Assembly (NCBI RefSeq): GCF_006363955.1
Contig: NZ_CP040948.1
Span: 2,108,001 to 2,172,000, forward strand
Direction: 5' to 3'
Length of the DNA: 64,000 nt
Origin: Methylophilus medardicus
GTDB lineage: Bacteria; Pseudomonadota; Gammaproteobacteria; Burkholderiales; Methylophilaceae
In this document: positions 1-10,898 of the stretch, piece by piece
Layout: every line of letters starts with the position of its first letter
Position numbering within the stretch: the first letter of the stretch is position 1
The notes under the pieces: model-generated
Database searches by the model: none
Told to the model about the DNA's origin: nothing
The model's input: the letters and a program-made list of their open reading frames with translations, nothing else
Made by a program: the position numbers and the translations under genes

Positions 1-194
1 AACAACGCGTTTAAATTATTGGTCGTCAACGTAAAATCATACACGCTACCTGAACCTGTGACGCTCAAGCTAGCGAAGCTAGAAGAGGGCGCGTAATCGC
101 CCGACAATAGAACACCAAAGTACTCAACTGCCGCCTGTGACGACATTGAGCTTAACAACAAGCATGAGGCTAACAACGATTTCAAGAGTTTCAT
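1..194 (-). CDS. secreted protein, N-terminal fragment (possible PEP-CTERM protein)
   Basis: An open frame starts with ATG at 194 and runs off the left edge, giving the first 64 residues. It begins MKLLKSLLASCLLLSSMSS, a clear Sec signal peptide ending near SQAA, followed by a Ser/Thr-rich mature region (GSGSVYDFTLTTNNLNAL). A GGGAAA stretch lies upstream as a weak ribosome site. The N terminus resembles exported PEP-CTERM proteins of methylotrophic betaproteobacteria, but the sorting tail is outside the window, so that assignment is inference. It lies outside the island repeat at 453-550 and is therefore probably chromosomal. Confidence 0.6.
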   Translation of the reverse strand, partial: MKLLKSLLASCLLLSSMSSQAAVEYFGVLLSGDYAPSSSFASLSVTGSGSVYDFTLTTNNLNAL

Positions 195-452
195 AAAAGC
201 TTTCCCGAGTGAATAAGAGTTGATTGGTTTTAATTTAATTATCGCAATAATAAATTGAATTCAAGTTAATTTATATAACTCTTGGGTAAATGTAAAAAAA
301 GCTCCGATTTATCAACGCGTTCTCCTGAAAGCGATGTCCTCACAGGCTGACAATTAATGAAGTATCATGGGCTGTCTAGTTAAAAGACCTGTCATCTGGT
401 GACGAACCCATATGCTTCAATCGACAATAAAATAAAGCGATTGATATCAAGA
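195..452. other. intergenic stretch left of the island
   Basis: This AT-rich segment holds no convincing gene. It contains the upstream region of the secreted-protein gene that reads off the left edge. No strong promoter, RNA or repeat was recognised before the attachment repeat begins at 453. Confidence 0.4.
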
Positions 453-550
453 GACGGTATGATATGAAAAAGGCCTAGATTTCCATCTAAGCCTTTGAAA
501 TTCTTACGTTTTGCGTCTTTTTGATACTGTTTGAAAGTACTACATGGTGC
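453..550. repeat. left attachment-site direct repeat (attL-like)
   Basis: This segment matches 12183-12281 with only four differences: one substitution at each of two places and one single-base gap at each of two. Bases 484-550 are identical to 12215-12281. It carries a copy of the tRNA-Leu terminator hairpin and the last bases of the tRNA (TGGTGC on the plus strand). Beyond that the tRNA match decays, so no functional tRNA remains here. This is the pattern left by site-specific integration into a tRNA 3' end. Confidence 0.85.
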
Positions 551-618
551 GGGAGCCTGAACCGAATGATTTGTTTTAAGCAAATATATACGCCATTTAA
601 AGAAAATTTAAAATAACT

Positions 619-638
619 GTTACCCCTAAAGTTACCCC
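619..638. promoter_or_regulatory. paired GTTACCCC motifs, possible integrase arm sites (left)
   Basis: Two copies of GTTACCCC occur at 619-626 and 631-638, a 12-bp period. The same pair with the same period occurs at the other island end (12141-12160). Their position about 70 bp inside the left repeat fits arm-type binding sites of a tyrosine integrase or sites for its excisionase. The function is inferred from symmetry only. The remaining sequence from 639 to 763 shows no feature I can support. Confidence 0.5.
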
Positions 639-763
639 ACTTTAGTAAAAGTGACGTGCAAATAATTAATTGAATCTCTTACATTAAATTTTTGTAGTTC
701 TATTAAAAACATGAATATTCTTGCTGTAAGGAGCCACCAAATATTGCTGGATATGCACAAAGA

Positions 764-940
764 TCACAACTCCCCATTATGACTTTTGAATTTTCCACTT
801 TCTAACATCTGATCATCTGTTAACGCAGAGGACTCCAATGGCTCATCTAGCCTAGCCAAATCATCAAAACTTTCTCCAGACTCAAGCTTAAATTTTCTAT
901 CTGATGCTAAAAATAGAGTAAAGCAATTAAGTGGCTTCAT
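764..940 (-). CDS. small hypothetical protein (58 aa)
   Basis: I do not recognise this protein. The ATG at 940 is preceded by AGAGAGGTGTGC, a strong ribosome site at good spacing, which favours this start over the GTG two codons upstream. The product is hydrophilic and acidic after a short hydrophobic start (MKPLNCFTLFLASDRKF), and its second half is rich in Glu, Asp and Ser (DDLARLDEPLESSALTDDQ). There is no membrane segment or metal motif. It is the last gene before the left island end. It could be a small regulator, an antitoxin or a peptide precursor; nothing in the sequence decides. Confidence 0.4.
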   Translation of the reverse strand: MKPLNCFTLFLASDRKFKLESGESFDDLARLDEPLESSALTDDQMLESGKFKSHNGEL

Positions 941-1060
941 GCACACCTCTCTAATTTAAACCAATCAACTGTGCCTCGAGCTTCGCTCGAACTGCACGAC
1001 CAATTCGCTAAGCTTTTTGGGCAAAAGATGGAAAAACTCATAAAGCACTCACTGAATGAT

Positions 1061-1702
1061 TTACATTTTTACTTTTCTGAATGAAAAAACAGCGAGTAAA
1101 CCAAAGGTTAACATAAGAGTTGTATTTGATTCAGGTACAGGTGTGGTGACCGAGCCAGTTAAAATAAGACCTGTGCTTAGGTCTGAGCCCAGGCTTATAT
1201 ATTCTGTCGAGTAATTACTTTTTATAAACGTTTTTGTTTTATCGCCCACATCGTAAAATACGAGACTTCCACTAAAAGTACTCCAAATTTCTGGTGGAAA
1301 ATCAAAAACCGCCCAGTAATAGTTCGGAGTTAAGGTTAACTCAAATCCATTAATTCCTTGCCAGCCTGGGCTTGTAATATTGATTACTTTGCTTACAAGA
1401 CTGTCACCTGGCTGAGCGTTCTTATTATCAAAAATTGATACCCTCACCCCCCCAGAATATGTCACATTAAACAAACTGGATAACGAGTTAACTGTTGAAG
1501 TGTTTTTGATATCAAACAAGACTGCAATAGATTGTCCATTATCAACAACACCATTTGAATCAAAAATGTAAGACGTTGGCCTAATTAAACCAAGACCAAG
1601 AGTTTCATTTGTATTGCCAGTGTCAAAAATAATTGTTGTAGCGCCTATGTTTGTACTAAAAAATATGTACGCTAACAAAACAAGCAACTTTGTGATTTTC
1701 AT
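1061..1702 (-). CDS. PEP-CTERM sorting domain-containing secreted protein
   Basis: This 213-residue protein is probably exported, processed by an exosortase-type enzyme and anchored or released at the cell surface. The start is ATG at 1702, with AGAGGT seven bases upstream; a longer in-frame start lacks this. Residues 1-21 form a signal peptide (MKITKLLVLLAYIFFSTNIGA). The middle is a beta-rich, Ser/Thr/Gly-rich region without a known fold. The C terminus has a VPES motif (a variant of PEP), a hydrophobic helix and a basic tail (FRKVKM), the layout of PEP-CTERM tails. It lies inside the island downstream of hsdR. The matching exosortase would be elsewhere in the genome. Confidence 0.8.
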   Translation of the reverse strand: MKITKLLVLLAYIFFSTNIGATTIIFDTGNTNETLGLGLIRPTSYIFDSNGVVDNGQSIAVLFDIKNTSTVNSLSSLFNVTYSGGVRVSIFDNKNAQPGDSLVSKVINITSPGWQGINGFELTLTPNYYWAVFDFPPEIWSTFSGSLVFYDVGDKTKTFIKSNYSTEYISLGSDLSTGLILTGSVTTPVPESNTTLMLTFGLLAVFSFRKVKM

Positions 1703-1812
1703 TATTAACCTCTGTAACAATTTCGTATCTGCCAAAGCTTAGGTTTATTCGGTTAACCAATTACCGACTGACACTGAGCAGATACTCTTAAATAAGTTAA
1801 GACTTCGATCCT

Positions 1813-4800
1813 TTAAACGTCGCCCCCAACACCCTTAAATTTCTCAACAAACGCAACAATCTTTTGAAAGACGGTTTGCTTTTTAGTTAAATATTGCGGA
1901 TTCAACGGGCTTATTTTTGGCAATATTGAATTAAGCTCGGTGCCGTTTTCGCTGGCATATTCACGTTTTAATGAGGTCGCAATGTAGCGCTTTGCAGCCT
2001 CTGCATTGAGGTTTTCAGCGCTAATCAAAGCGTCAGCTTCGCGTTGCTGCTCAGCTTGTGCAAACTGATAAAAAGCTTCAAGGATGTTCGCTTTATCAAG
2101 CAAAGCGTCTAAATCAGTTTGGTTAATAAAATCCACCACCAAGCTTTCTTTAGCGCGATTGCCGATGCTGGCGCGTATCAATCTGCGCACTTCATCCACT
2201 AACGCCGTCTTGTCTTTTAGTTTTTTGTTGTGCTCAAAAATCAATTCCAAAATATAGTCTAAGTTAATCTCTTGCGATTTCAGCAAGTCCACCTCAAACA
2301 CCACATCATCCCAATCAATCGTTGAGGCATCTTGATCCTTGGCATTTTTTTCACGCCGTAGCCAATCACGAATATCATTATAGGTGGAGCGATAATCTTG
2401 AATCTTGCGCTCGGCGGGGACATTAACAGCTTGCATCCTCGCCAAATCAGAATCAGTCAGGTAGTGCTGTGCTTTAAAAGCTTCTACCGCATTTTGATCA
2501 CTTAAATCCAGGTTCTGAAACGCTTTTAAGCCAGCAAATTCATCATAGTTTTGCAGCACATTCTCAACGCGCAAATACTCGCCAAACAGCTTGGCAAAGT
2601 CTTTCTTATCTTGCTCTTTTATGATTTCATCAGGGTGCGGAAAGCGTTCGTTCAGCTCTGCCACCACCTCTAAATAGCCACGCCGCGCCTCGCCAGTAGC
2701 AGCATCGGTAAAGCCTTCCATATATTCTTTGTAGCTCTTTTCGAGCACCACATTTTTGGTGTTGCTATCGCCAAACAAGGTAATGGCATCAATCGTGGCT
2801 TGCTCCAAATCACGGAAGGTGATGATGTTGCCAAACGTTTTGGTCGCATCATAAATGCGGTTGGTGCGTGAATAGGCTTGCATCAAGCCGTGATAGCGCA
2901 AATTTTTGTCCACAAACAAAGTATTCAACGTCTGTGCATCAAAGCCCGTGAGAAACATGCCCACCACAATCAGCAAATCGATTTCTTGACTTTTCACCCG
3001 CAAGGCAAGGTCGCGGTAGTAGTTCTGAAACTGCTTGCTATCTACGCTGTAATTGGTTTTAAACAGTGCGTTATAGTCTGCAATGGCTGCGCTTAAAAAC
3101 TCCTTAGCGCTACTGTCCATTGCCGTCACTTCAAAGCTCTCATCGGCAATATCGCCAATCGCATCTTGTTCTTCGTTCGCCGCAAACGAGAAAATCGTCG
3201 CGACTTTTAGCTTCTGTGGGCTATCCGCCTGCAACTGCTTAAACGCCTCATAATACAACTTGGCAGCATCGACACTGCTCACTGCAAACATGGCATTAAA
3301 GCCTTTGCCACTCGCTTGTAAGCGATGCGTTTTTTGCCTAAAGCTGTTTAATATGTAGTGCGTGATTTCGTGAATACGGTCTGGGTGTAATAAGGCTTGT
3401 TTGTTTTCTGCCGCAGAGAGTTTTTTCTCATCCTGCTCAGATTCAATCGCCTTAAACTGCGGGCGTACATCGTTGTAATCCACCTTAAACTTCAACACTT
3501 TTTCATCGCGTATTGCATCAGTAATCACATACGAGTGCAACTCGCGCCCAAACACGCTTGCCGTGGTTTCAGCGCCAAGCGCGTTCTCAGGGAAAATCGG
3601 TGTGCCAGTAAAGCCAAACTGATAATACTTTTTAAACTTTTTATTAAGGTTTCTCTGCGCCTCACCAAACTGGCTACGGTGGCACTCATCAAAAATAAAC
3701 ACCACTTGCTGGTTGTAGATGGGCAAGTCGCCTTCGGTCTTCATCAAGTTGTTGAGCTTTTGAATGGTGGTGACGATAATTTTATTGTCGTCCTTTTCGA
3801 TGTTGCGTTTCAGACCTGCAGTGCTGTCCGAGCCATTCACGCTATCGGGCGAAAAGCGCTGATACTCGCGCATGGTTTGGTAGTCAAGGTCTTTGCGGTC
3901 CACCACAAAAAACACTTTATCTACAAACTCAAGCTCAGTCGCCAAACGTGCCGCTTTGAAACTGGTGAGAGTTTTACCTGAGCCTGTGGTGTGCCATATA
4001 AAGCCACCACCTTCCAAACTGCGCCAGGCTTTGGCCTGATAAGCGCTTTTAATTTTCCACAAAATGCGCTCAGTCGCCGCAATCTGATATGGCCGCATCA
4101 CCAGCAAATTGTCACTTACATCAAACACCGAGTAATTGAGCAACACATTGAGCAAGGTGTTTTTTTCAAAAAACGTGGCGGTGAAATCTTTGAGATCTTT
4201 AATCAGCGTGTTATCGGCTTGCGCCCAGTTCATGGTGAAATCAAAACTGTTTTTATCGCGCTTGGTGGTGTTTGCAAAATAGCGGCTATCGGTGCCGTTG
4301 CTAATCACAAAAATCTGCAAATATTTAAACAACGATTGCTCAGCGTTAAAACTCTCTTTGCTGTAACGGTGCACCTGATTAAACGCCTCGCGGATGGCCA
4401 CGCCGCGCTTTTTTAGCTCCACCTGCACCAAAGGCAAGCCATTCACTAAAATCGTCACATCGTAGCGGTTAGCTTGTGCACCTGTTTGCTCAAACTGCTT
4501 AATCACCTGCACTTTGTTACGGGCAATATTCTTTTTGTCTAACAAATAAATGTTTTGAATACGCCCATCATCAAACACAAAGTCATGAATATAGTCATCA
4601 TGAATCTTGCGTGTTTTATCGATAATGCTATCGCTAGGTTTATCTAAGTAGGTTTCAACAAACCGTTTCCATTCAGCCTCTAAAAACTGCACCCCGTTGA
4701 GCACTTGTATTTGTACCCGTACATTCGCCATCATCGCCACAGGCGTGATTAAATCACGTACAAACTCATAACCCTGATTCTCAAGGTCAGTAATAAACTC

Positions 4801-4911
4801 ACGCTCTAAATCATATTCACTTTGGTAGCTTTGGTTGACTTGCAATTGCTTAGCGTATTTATCTAAAACGATAAATTTATTGGTTTCTGCAATGGTTTTA
4901 TATTCGCTCAT
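1813..4911 (-). CDS. hsdR: type I restriction enzyme R subunit HsdR
   Basis: This is the motor and nuclease subunit of a type I restriction-modification complex. It translocates unmodified DNA with ATP and cuts it. The start is ATG at 4911 with AAGGAAG upstream, giving 1032 residues, close to the EcoR124-class R subunit. The N-terminal PD-(D/E)xK nuclease region shows the VELKK motif near residue 164. Two RecA-like helicase domains follow, with Walker A TTGSGKT near 310, DECH near 408 and the TGTP motif after it; the C terminus is helical and probably binds HsdM. It lies 10 bp after the PrrC-like gene in one operon with hsdM and hsdS. Confidence 0.95.
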   Translation of the reverse strand: MSEYKTIAETNKFIVLDKYAKQLQVNQSYQSEYDLEREFITDLENQGYEFVRDLITPVAMMANVRVQIQVLNGVQFLEAEWKRFVETYLDKPSDSIIDKTRKIHDDYIHDFVFDDGRIQNIYLLDKKNIARNKVQVIKQFEQTGAQANRYDVTILVNGLPLVQVELKKRGVAIREAFNQVHRYSKESFNAEQSLFKYLQIFVISNGTDSRYFANTTKRDKNSFDFTMNWAQADNTLIKDLKDFTATFFEKNTLLNVLLNYSVFDVSDNLLVMRPYQIAATERILWKIKSAYQAKAWRSLEGGGFIWHTTGSGKTLTSFKAARLATELEFVDKVFFVVDRKDLDYQTMREYQRFSPDSVNGSDSTAGLKRNIEKDDNKIIVTTIQKLNNLMKTEGDLPIYNQQVVFIFDECHRSQFGEAQRNLNKKFKKYYQFGFTGTPIFPENALGAETTASVFGRELHSYVITDAIRDEKVLKFKVDYNDVRPQFKAIESEQDEKKLSAAENKQALLHPDRIHEITHYILNSFRQKTHRLQASGKGFNAMFAVSSVDAAKLYYEAFKQLQADSPQKLKVATIFSFAANEEQDAIGDIADESFEVTAMDSSAKEFLSAAIADYNALFKTNYSVDSKQFQNYYRDLALRVKSQEIDLLIVVGMFLTGFDAQTLNTLFVDKNLRYHGLMQAYSRTNRIYDATKTFGNIITFRDLEQATIDAITLFGDSNTKNVVLEKSYKEYMEGFTDAATGEARRGYLEVVAELNERFPHPDEIIKEQDKKDFAKLFGEYLRVENVLQNYDEFAGLKAFQNLDLSDQNAVEAFKAQHYLTDSDLARMQAVNVPAERKIQDYRSTYNDIRDWLRREKNAKDQDASTIDWDDVVFEVDLLKSQEINLDYILELIFEHNKKLKDKTALVDEVRRLIRASIGNRAKESLVVDFINQTDLDALLDKANILEAFYQFAQAEQQREADALISAENLNAEAAKRYIATSLKREYASENGTELNSILPKISPLNPQYLTKKQTVFQKIVAFVEKFKGVGGDV

Positions 4912-4921
4912 TTGACTTCCT

Positions 4922-6088
4922 TCAGGCCTGCGGAGCATCTTTTAGGTCTGGCTTATATATCTTATCTAGATGTCTAATTAAACGTTTTAAAACGCGCGTC
5001 TCGTCAGCATCAAGCTCTTTGACCTCTTCACCTGAAAACTTTGAATGACTGCGCAGGTTCATCATTCGCGCTTCATACGGATTGGTTTTTCCATCATCGG
5101 TTTGAGGTAATAATTCACCCCATCTTTTATAGCCAAGAAAAATTGTGGTTTTCTCTAGAATATTTCGTAGGTAATTAAAGTGATATTTACTTAATTGGCC
5201 AGATTCGATAGATTTTTCTAACTCTGACTTTAGGTAAAGGTGATAGGAAAATGATGAGTCTTCTGGCTGCTCTTCAAGGACCGATGTTCCATCTTCATTT
5301 TTATCTAATCGATATTTTTTGAAGTGTTTGGCTTTATATCCTGTAGTTTTGTCATCACTGCCAAGTTCATTGTCTAATACATTAAAAAATAGAGGATTAT
5401 GAGTAGCGATAATAAATTTAACGCTTGGAGCATTTAATTTTATCAACTCAGACAAATCAACCGCCAACTCAATTAAGTGGTTTTCATCTAATGAACTGAC
5501 AGGGTCATCAATAAAAACGTATTCAATATTGTTAAATACATTAGTCGATCGATCTGCAACATCTGGAATATTTAACTCCGAAACCATTTCTCTAATTAAT
5601 GAAAAGAAAACACTCCAAACAAAGTTACTCTCTTCGCCTTTAGAAATTTTAACGTTTCGCTCTTGCTCATTATTGCCACGTTCAAAAGAAAATGTCACTT
5701 CAGAAAAGTCAGCGCTAAAATTCGGTGTTAATTTCTCATTGGTGTAGTGCTGAAAAATTGAAACAATATTTCGGTCTTGACCTCGCTCTTCAAATACCCA
5801 CTTAGTGAACGAATTTTGATGAATTTTTAACTTATGCTCAGCATCATTCGCTAAATCGTTGTCCCAATAAAACAAATCCTCTGTGAAAGCACTGTAATAG
5901 AGAATTTTCTTGTGTGCTAATTCAGACTGTTGCCCTTCATCATCACCCTCGACAGCTTCAGGAGGTAACAATTTTTTAAACTCACGGGACAAACGCGTCT
6001 TACCTGAGCCATTAAAAGCATAAATCAGCTGCACTTTTTTATTGACAGCTTTTACTTGGCTTGCAATTTCAGTTATAGAGACTCCCAT
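4922..6088 (-). CDS. prrC: PrrC-like AAA ATPase, probable anticodon nuclease
   Basis: This 388-residue protein sits between hsdS and hsdR, the position of E. coli PrrC (about 396 aa), which cuts tRNA-Lys in its anticodon loop when phage proteins disable the restriction complex. The N-terminal ABC-like ATPase (AAA_13 type) shows Walker A FNGSGKT at 26-31, a signature-like SKGEE at 149-153, Walker B with D-loop ([12 protein letters not shown], 190-201) and a switch His in IIATH (226-230). The C-terminal part has R308-x3-E312 and His348, matching the spacing logic of the PrrC triad R320, E324, H356. The family call is from memory of PrrC; cleavage activity and tRNA target are inferred. The stop is 10 bp before hsdR and the start 1 bp after hsdS. 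Confidence 0.75.
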   Translation of the reverse strand: MGVSITEIASQVKAVNKKVQLIYAFNGSGKTRLSREFKKLLPPEAVEGDDEGQQSELAHKKILYYSAFTEDLFYWDNDLANDAEHKLKIHQNSFTKWVFEERGQDRNIVSIFQHYTNEKLTPNFSADFSEVTFSFERGNNEQERNVKISKGEESNFVWSVFFSLIREMVSELNIPDVADRSTNVFNNIEYVFIDDPVSSLDENHLIELAVDLSELIKLNAPSVKFIIATHNPLFFNVLDNELGSDDKTTGYKAKHFKKYRLDKNEDGTSVLEEQPEDSSFSYHLYLKSELEKSIESGQLSKYHFNYLRNILEKTTIFLGYKRWGELLPQTDDGKTNPYEARMMNLRSHSKFSGEEVKELDADETRVLKRLIRHLDKIYKPDLKDAPQA

Positions 6089-6089
6089 G

Positions 6090-8785
<2,696 letters not shown>

Positions 8786-8832
8786 TATGAGATCCTAATT
8801 ACTCTTCAAGATTATGCTTATCAATGCCTGGC

Positions 8833-8859
8833 ATTATAACTATCAATACATCTACTCAA
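8833..8859 (-). promoter_or_regulatory. candidate sigma-70 promoter of the hsd operon
   Basis: On the minus strand a perfect TATAAT (8833-8838) follows TTGAGT (8854-8859) at 15-bp spacing, about 50 bp before the hsdM start. It is the best promoter match in the gap, but the spacing is slightly short. Confidence 0.4.
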
Positions 8860-9183
8860 TTACTTAAATCATCATTGAGTACGTTTATATTTCAATCTTT
8901 TCCCTTCAACCTGACTATCAAAAATCGTGCGTCTCTCAAGCATCGAGGTTCTTGGATTAAAAATATTTAAACCTCAAAAAAAGCAACAAAGTCACGACGA
9001 TGCTTATTAAATGCCTCGGACTTTTCTCGGACTTTTCTCGAACATTGAGCGGACAATTAATCAGGTATGTATGGTAAATCTATAAAGGTGTACGCATACG
9101 GGGCACCAGCACAAGTTTATTGGCACTCATACGGGGTAATCAACGAGATAACGTGCAGTTACAACAATATTTATACATTGCCT
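8860..9183. other. intergenic stretch with short direct repeats
   Basis: No gene is supported here. An 11-bp unit ctcggactttt occurs twice in tandem (9015-9036) with a partial third copy. The 9-mer catacgggg occurs at 9095-9103 and 9128-9136. These lie between the hsd operon and the end of the regulatory gene pair, next to the long inverted repeat at 9184-9232. They could be protein-binding sites for the island's excision or replication control; this is inference. Confidence 0.4.
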
Positions 9184-9232
9184 TACCCCTTTAGAGGGGC
9201 AATCGTTCATGTATTGGTCCTCTAAAGGGGTA
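9184..9232. repeat. long inverted repeat, TACCCC...GGGGTA
   Basis: A perfect 14-bp arm (TACCCCTTTAGAGG, 9184-9197) pairs with 9219-9232, and CAAT/ATTG extends the stem inward. It follows the stop of the winged-helix gene by 12 bp on the minus strand but lacks a U-tract. It may be a terminator-like element or a dyad operator. The TACCCC core is the same as in the putative arm sites at both island ends. Confidence 0.6.
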
Positions 9233-9244
9233 GTCAATTTAATT

Positions 9245-9739
9245 TCATGCTACCTTTTTTGAACGATCAAAAATCATGCGAACAAGCTTTGCATCCTCTT
9301 GTTGCTGCTTACGCCTTTGTAAAGTTGAGATGCTAGGCAATGGCTCGTTCTTACGCCATAGACTTTTAGGACTGCTGGTAGGTGATATGTCGAGTTTCCC
9401 TTTACATTCATCCACAGCATAAAATGTGACAGCGTATAAGCTACATAGATGCCTGCCACCTTGCCTGCTCACCTCAATAAAACCTGTCTCAACGAGCTCT
9501 TTGATTGCGCGACTTAACGTCCCTTTAGATTTCCAACCACGCTTTTGCATCATGCTATAAGTAGCACAGAAATCTCCATTGTTAGATCCGTAGTACTGGC
9601 TTAATAAATCATTGAGCAGCTTGACCGCATGGGCAGAGAGGTTAGCGTAAACCTGACTTCTTAATACGCAATGATATAGTGGAGCGTAGCCACCCTTCTC
9701 ACCTCTTTCGGTGTTTACATTAGATGTGCGTCTAGTCAT
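9245..9739 (-). CDS. winged-helix DNA-binding protein of the island
   Basis: The 164-residue basic protein has a helix-turn-helix core at about 35-110 (segments LSAHAVKLLNDLL and KSKGTLSRAIKELVETGFIEV, the second a typical recognition helix plus wing). Proteins of this look occur beside AlpA and integrase genes in proteobacterial islands and are often annotated as hypothetical or replication-associated. It starts three bases after the AlpA-like gene stop, so the two are cotranscribed. A role in replication, excision or transcription control of the island is possible; the exact role is unknown. Confidence 0.65.
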   Translation of the reverse strand: MTRRTSNVNTERGEKGGYAPLYHCVLRSQVYANLSAHAVKLLNDLLSQYYGSNNGDFCATYSMMQKRGWKSKGTLSRAIKELVETGFIEVSRQGGRHLCSLYAVTFYAVDECKGKLDISPTSSPKSLWRKNEPLPSISTLQRRKQQQEDAKLVRMIFDRSKKVA

Positions 9740-9742
9740 AGC

Positions 9743-9958
9743 TTAACCATCGACTTTTCCAGCCATAAATGCACGCAAATCACCAGCACGCACGGTTGTC
9801 GTTCTTTCAGTCAACTTGTGGGTTTTTAGTTTCCCGCTTGAAACTAGGCGCCAAAAGGTCGCAATCGAGACCCCTAACAATAGAGCGCAAGCTTTGGGGC
9901 GTAAATGTGCAGTATCAGGTAAGTGATCGGCTTGTATTACAGAGGGATTTAATTTCAT
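9743..9958 (-). CDS. AlpA/excisionase-like helix-turn-helix protein
   Basis: This 71-residue protein fits the AlpA/MerR-type excisionase group, small DNA-binding proteins that regulate integrase or bend DNA for excision. The helix-turn-helix is at about 20-45 (RPKACALLLGVSIATFWRLV), followed by a basic wing (SGKLKTHKLTERTTTV). An AGGA lies upstream of the ATG at 9958. It forms an operon with the downstream winged-helix gene and lies 2 kb from the integrase. Confidence 0.75.
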   Translation of the reverse strand: MKLNPSVIQADHLPDTAHLRPKACALLLGVSIATFWRLVSSGKLKTHKLTERTTTVRAGDLRAFMAGKVDG

Positions 9959-10060
9959 TTGATGGCGTCCTGTATATGTAAATCACAGAAAGCATCATGT
10001 CATTGATCAATAATAAAAGAATCCAATAAGCTTACAAAATGCACACTCCACAAGAAAGGA

Positions 10061-10855
10061 TTACATCTTGCTAGCAGACTGTATTTCCTTTTTAAACTCA
10101 GATACGTATGAACTCAACGTTCTAAATGTTAAAGGAATAATTGCCTGCAACTTACCCGCAGCTGCGTCATTTGATAGTTTTGGATCGATATTTAATAACC
10201 AATAGTTCTTTGCCTCAGATTTCAATTGATAGTTTTCTCTATGAGCTTTTTTTGCCGCAAAGCTTTTCTCGCGTGAAATATCTTCACTTTTACACTTAAA
10301 CCCCTCATCCCACATATAGCTTCCATTCGACAACTGTATTGCTTCCAGCGCCTCAACAATGTGATCAAATTTTTCACGAGGATCATTTAGCTTATCCGCT
10401 TCAGCTAACCAATAAAGCGCTATCACAATCAAATCATCTTTTTTACTGTTACTCTTACCTTTAGAAAATGCACCACTATAAAAGCTATATGCCCAACCTT
10501 CATAGTTGGCATATCCTGTTGCGGTTGAAATTTTTTGTTGGAACTCAGTTAACTGGTTATATCCGAGAGCTTCAAACTGTAGCCTAAGTGTTTCTGCTGC
10601 ATCGTGACAACTCTCCCAGTAAGCTTGCAGCGCACTAGCCACAACTCTCGATAGTTTTTTTGAACTTAAATCTTCTCTGACATTTTCGTAATGCCTCTGA
10701 TAAATTTTATTGAGTTTAAAGCCCAGAGTATTTATTGTTTTTGGCAACTCAATCTCCTCAGGCAGATTCATATCTATAACTGCTTGTTTAGCAAAAGCGT
10801 TGGCTCTTTTATTGATCGATTTAAAATCAATAGTGCTTAAATCATTTTCAGGCAT
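10061..10855 (-). CDS. hypothetical protein (264 aa)
   Basis: I do not recognise this protein. It is soluble, predicted mostly helical and rich in Lys, Glu and aromatic residues, with no signal peptide, membrane segment or nucleotide-binding motif that I can see. A very strong ribosome site (GGGGG) precedes the ATG at 10855. It lies between the integrase and the AlpA-like gene, the usual place for island cargo. It could be an accessory defence or maintenance gene; no function is claimed. Confidence 0.6.
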   Translation of the reverse strand: MPENDLSTIDFKSINKRANAFAKQAVIDMNLPEEIELPKTINTLGFKLNKIYQRHYENVREDLSSKKLSRVVASALQAYWESCHDAAETLRLQFEALGYNQLTEFQQKISTATGYANYEGWAYSFYSGAFSKGKSNSKKDDLIVIALYWLAEADKLNDPREKFDHIVEALEAIQLSNGSYMWDEGFKCKSEDISREKSFAAKKAHRENYQLKSEAKNYWLLNIDPKLSNDAAAGKLQAIIPLTFRTLSSYVSEFKKEIQSASKM

Positions 10856-10898
10856 ACTACCCCCTATTAATTCAGCTAATTAGTACATGCTTAATAAT

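Noticed and set aside
453-575. Second tRNA-Leu gene at the left repeat
   Set aside because: Only about the last 20 tRNA bases are present and these have a base loss and substitutions; no acceptor, D or anticodon arm follows. It is an integration scar.
3397-3981. 194-codon open frame on the plus strand
   Set aside because: It lies wholly antisense to the conserved helicase part of hsdR, has no ribosome site or recognisable domain, and its length follows from the codon use of hsdR.
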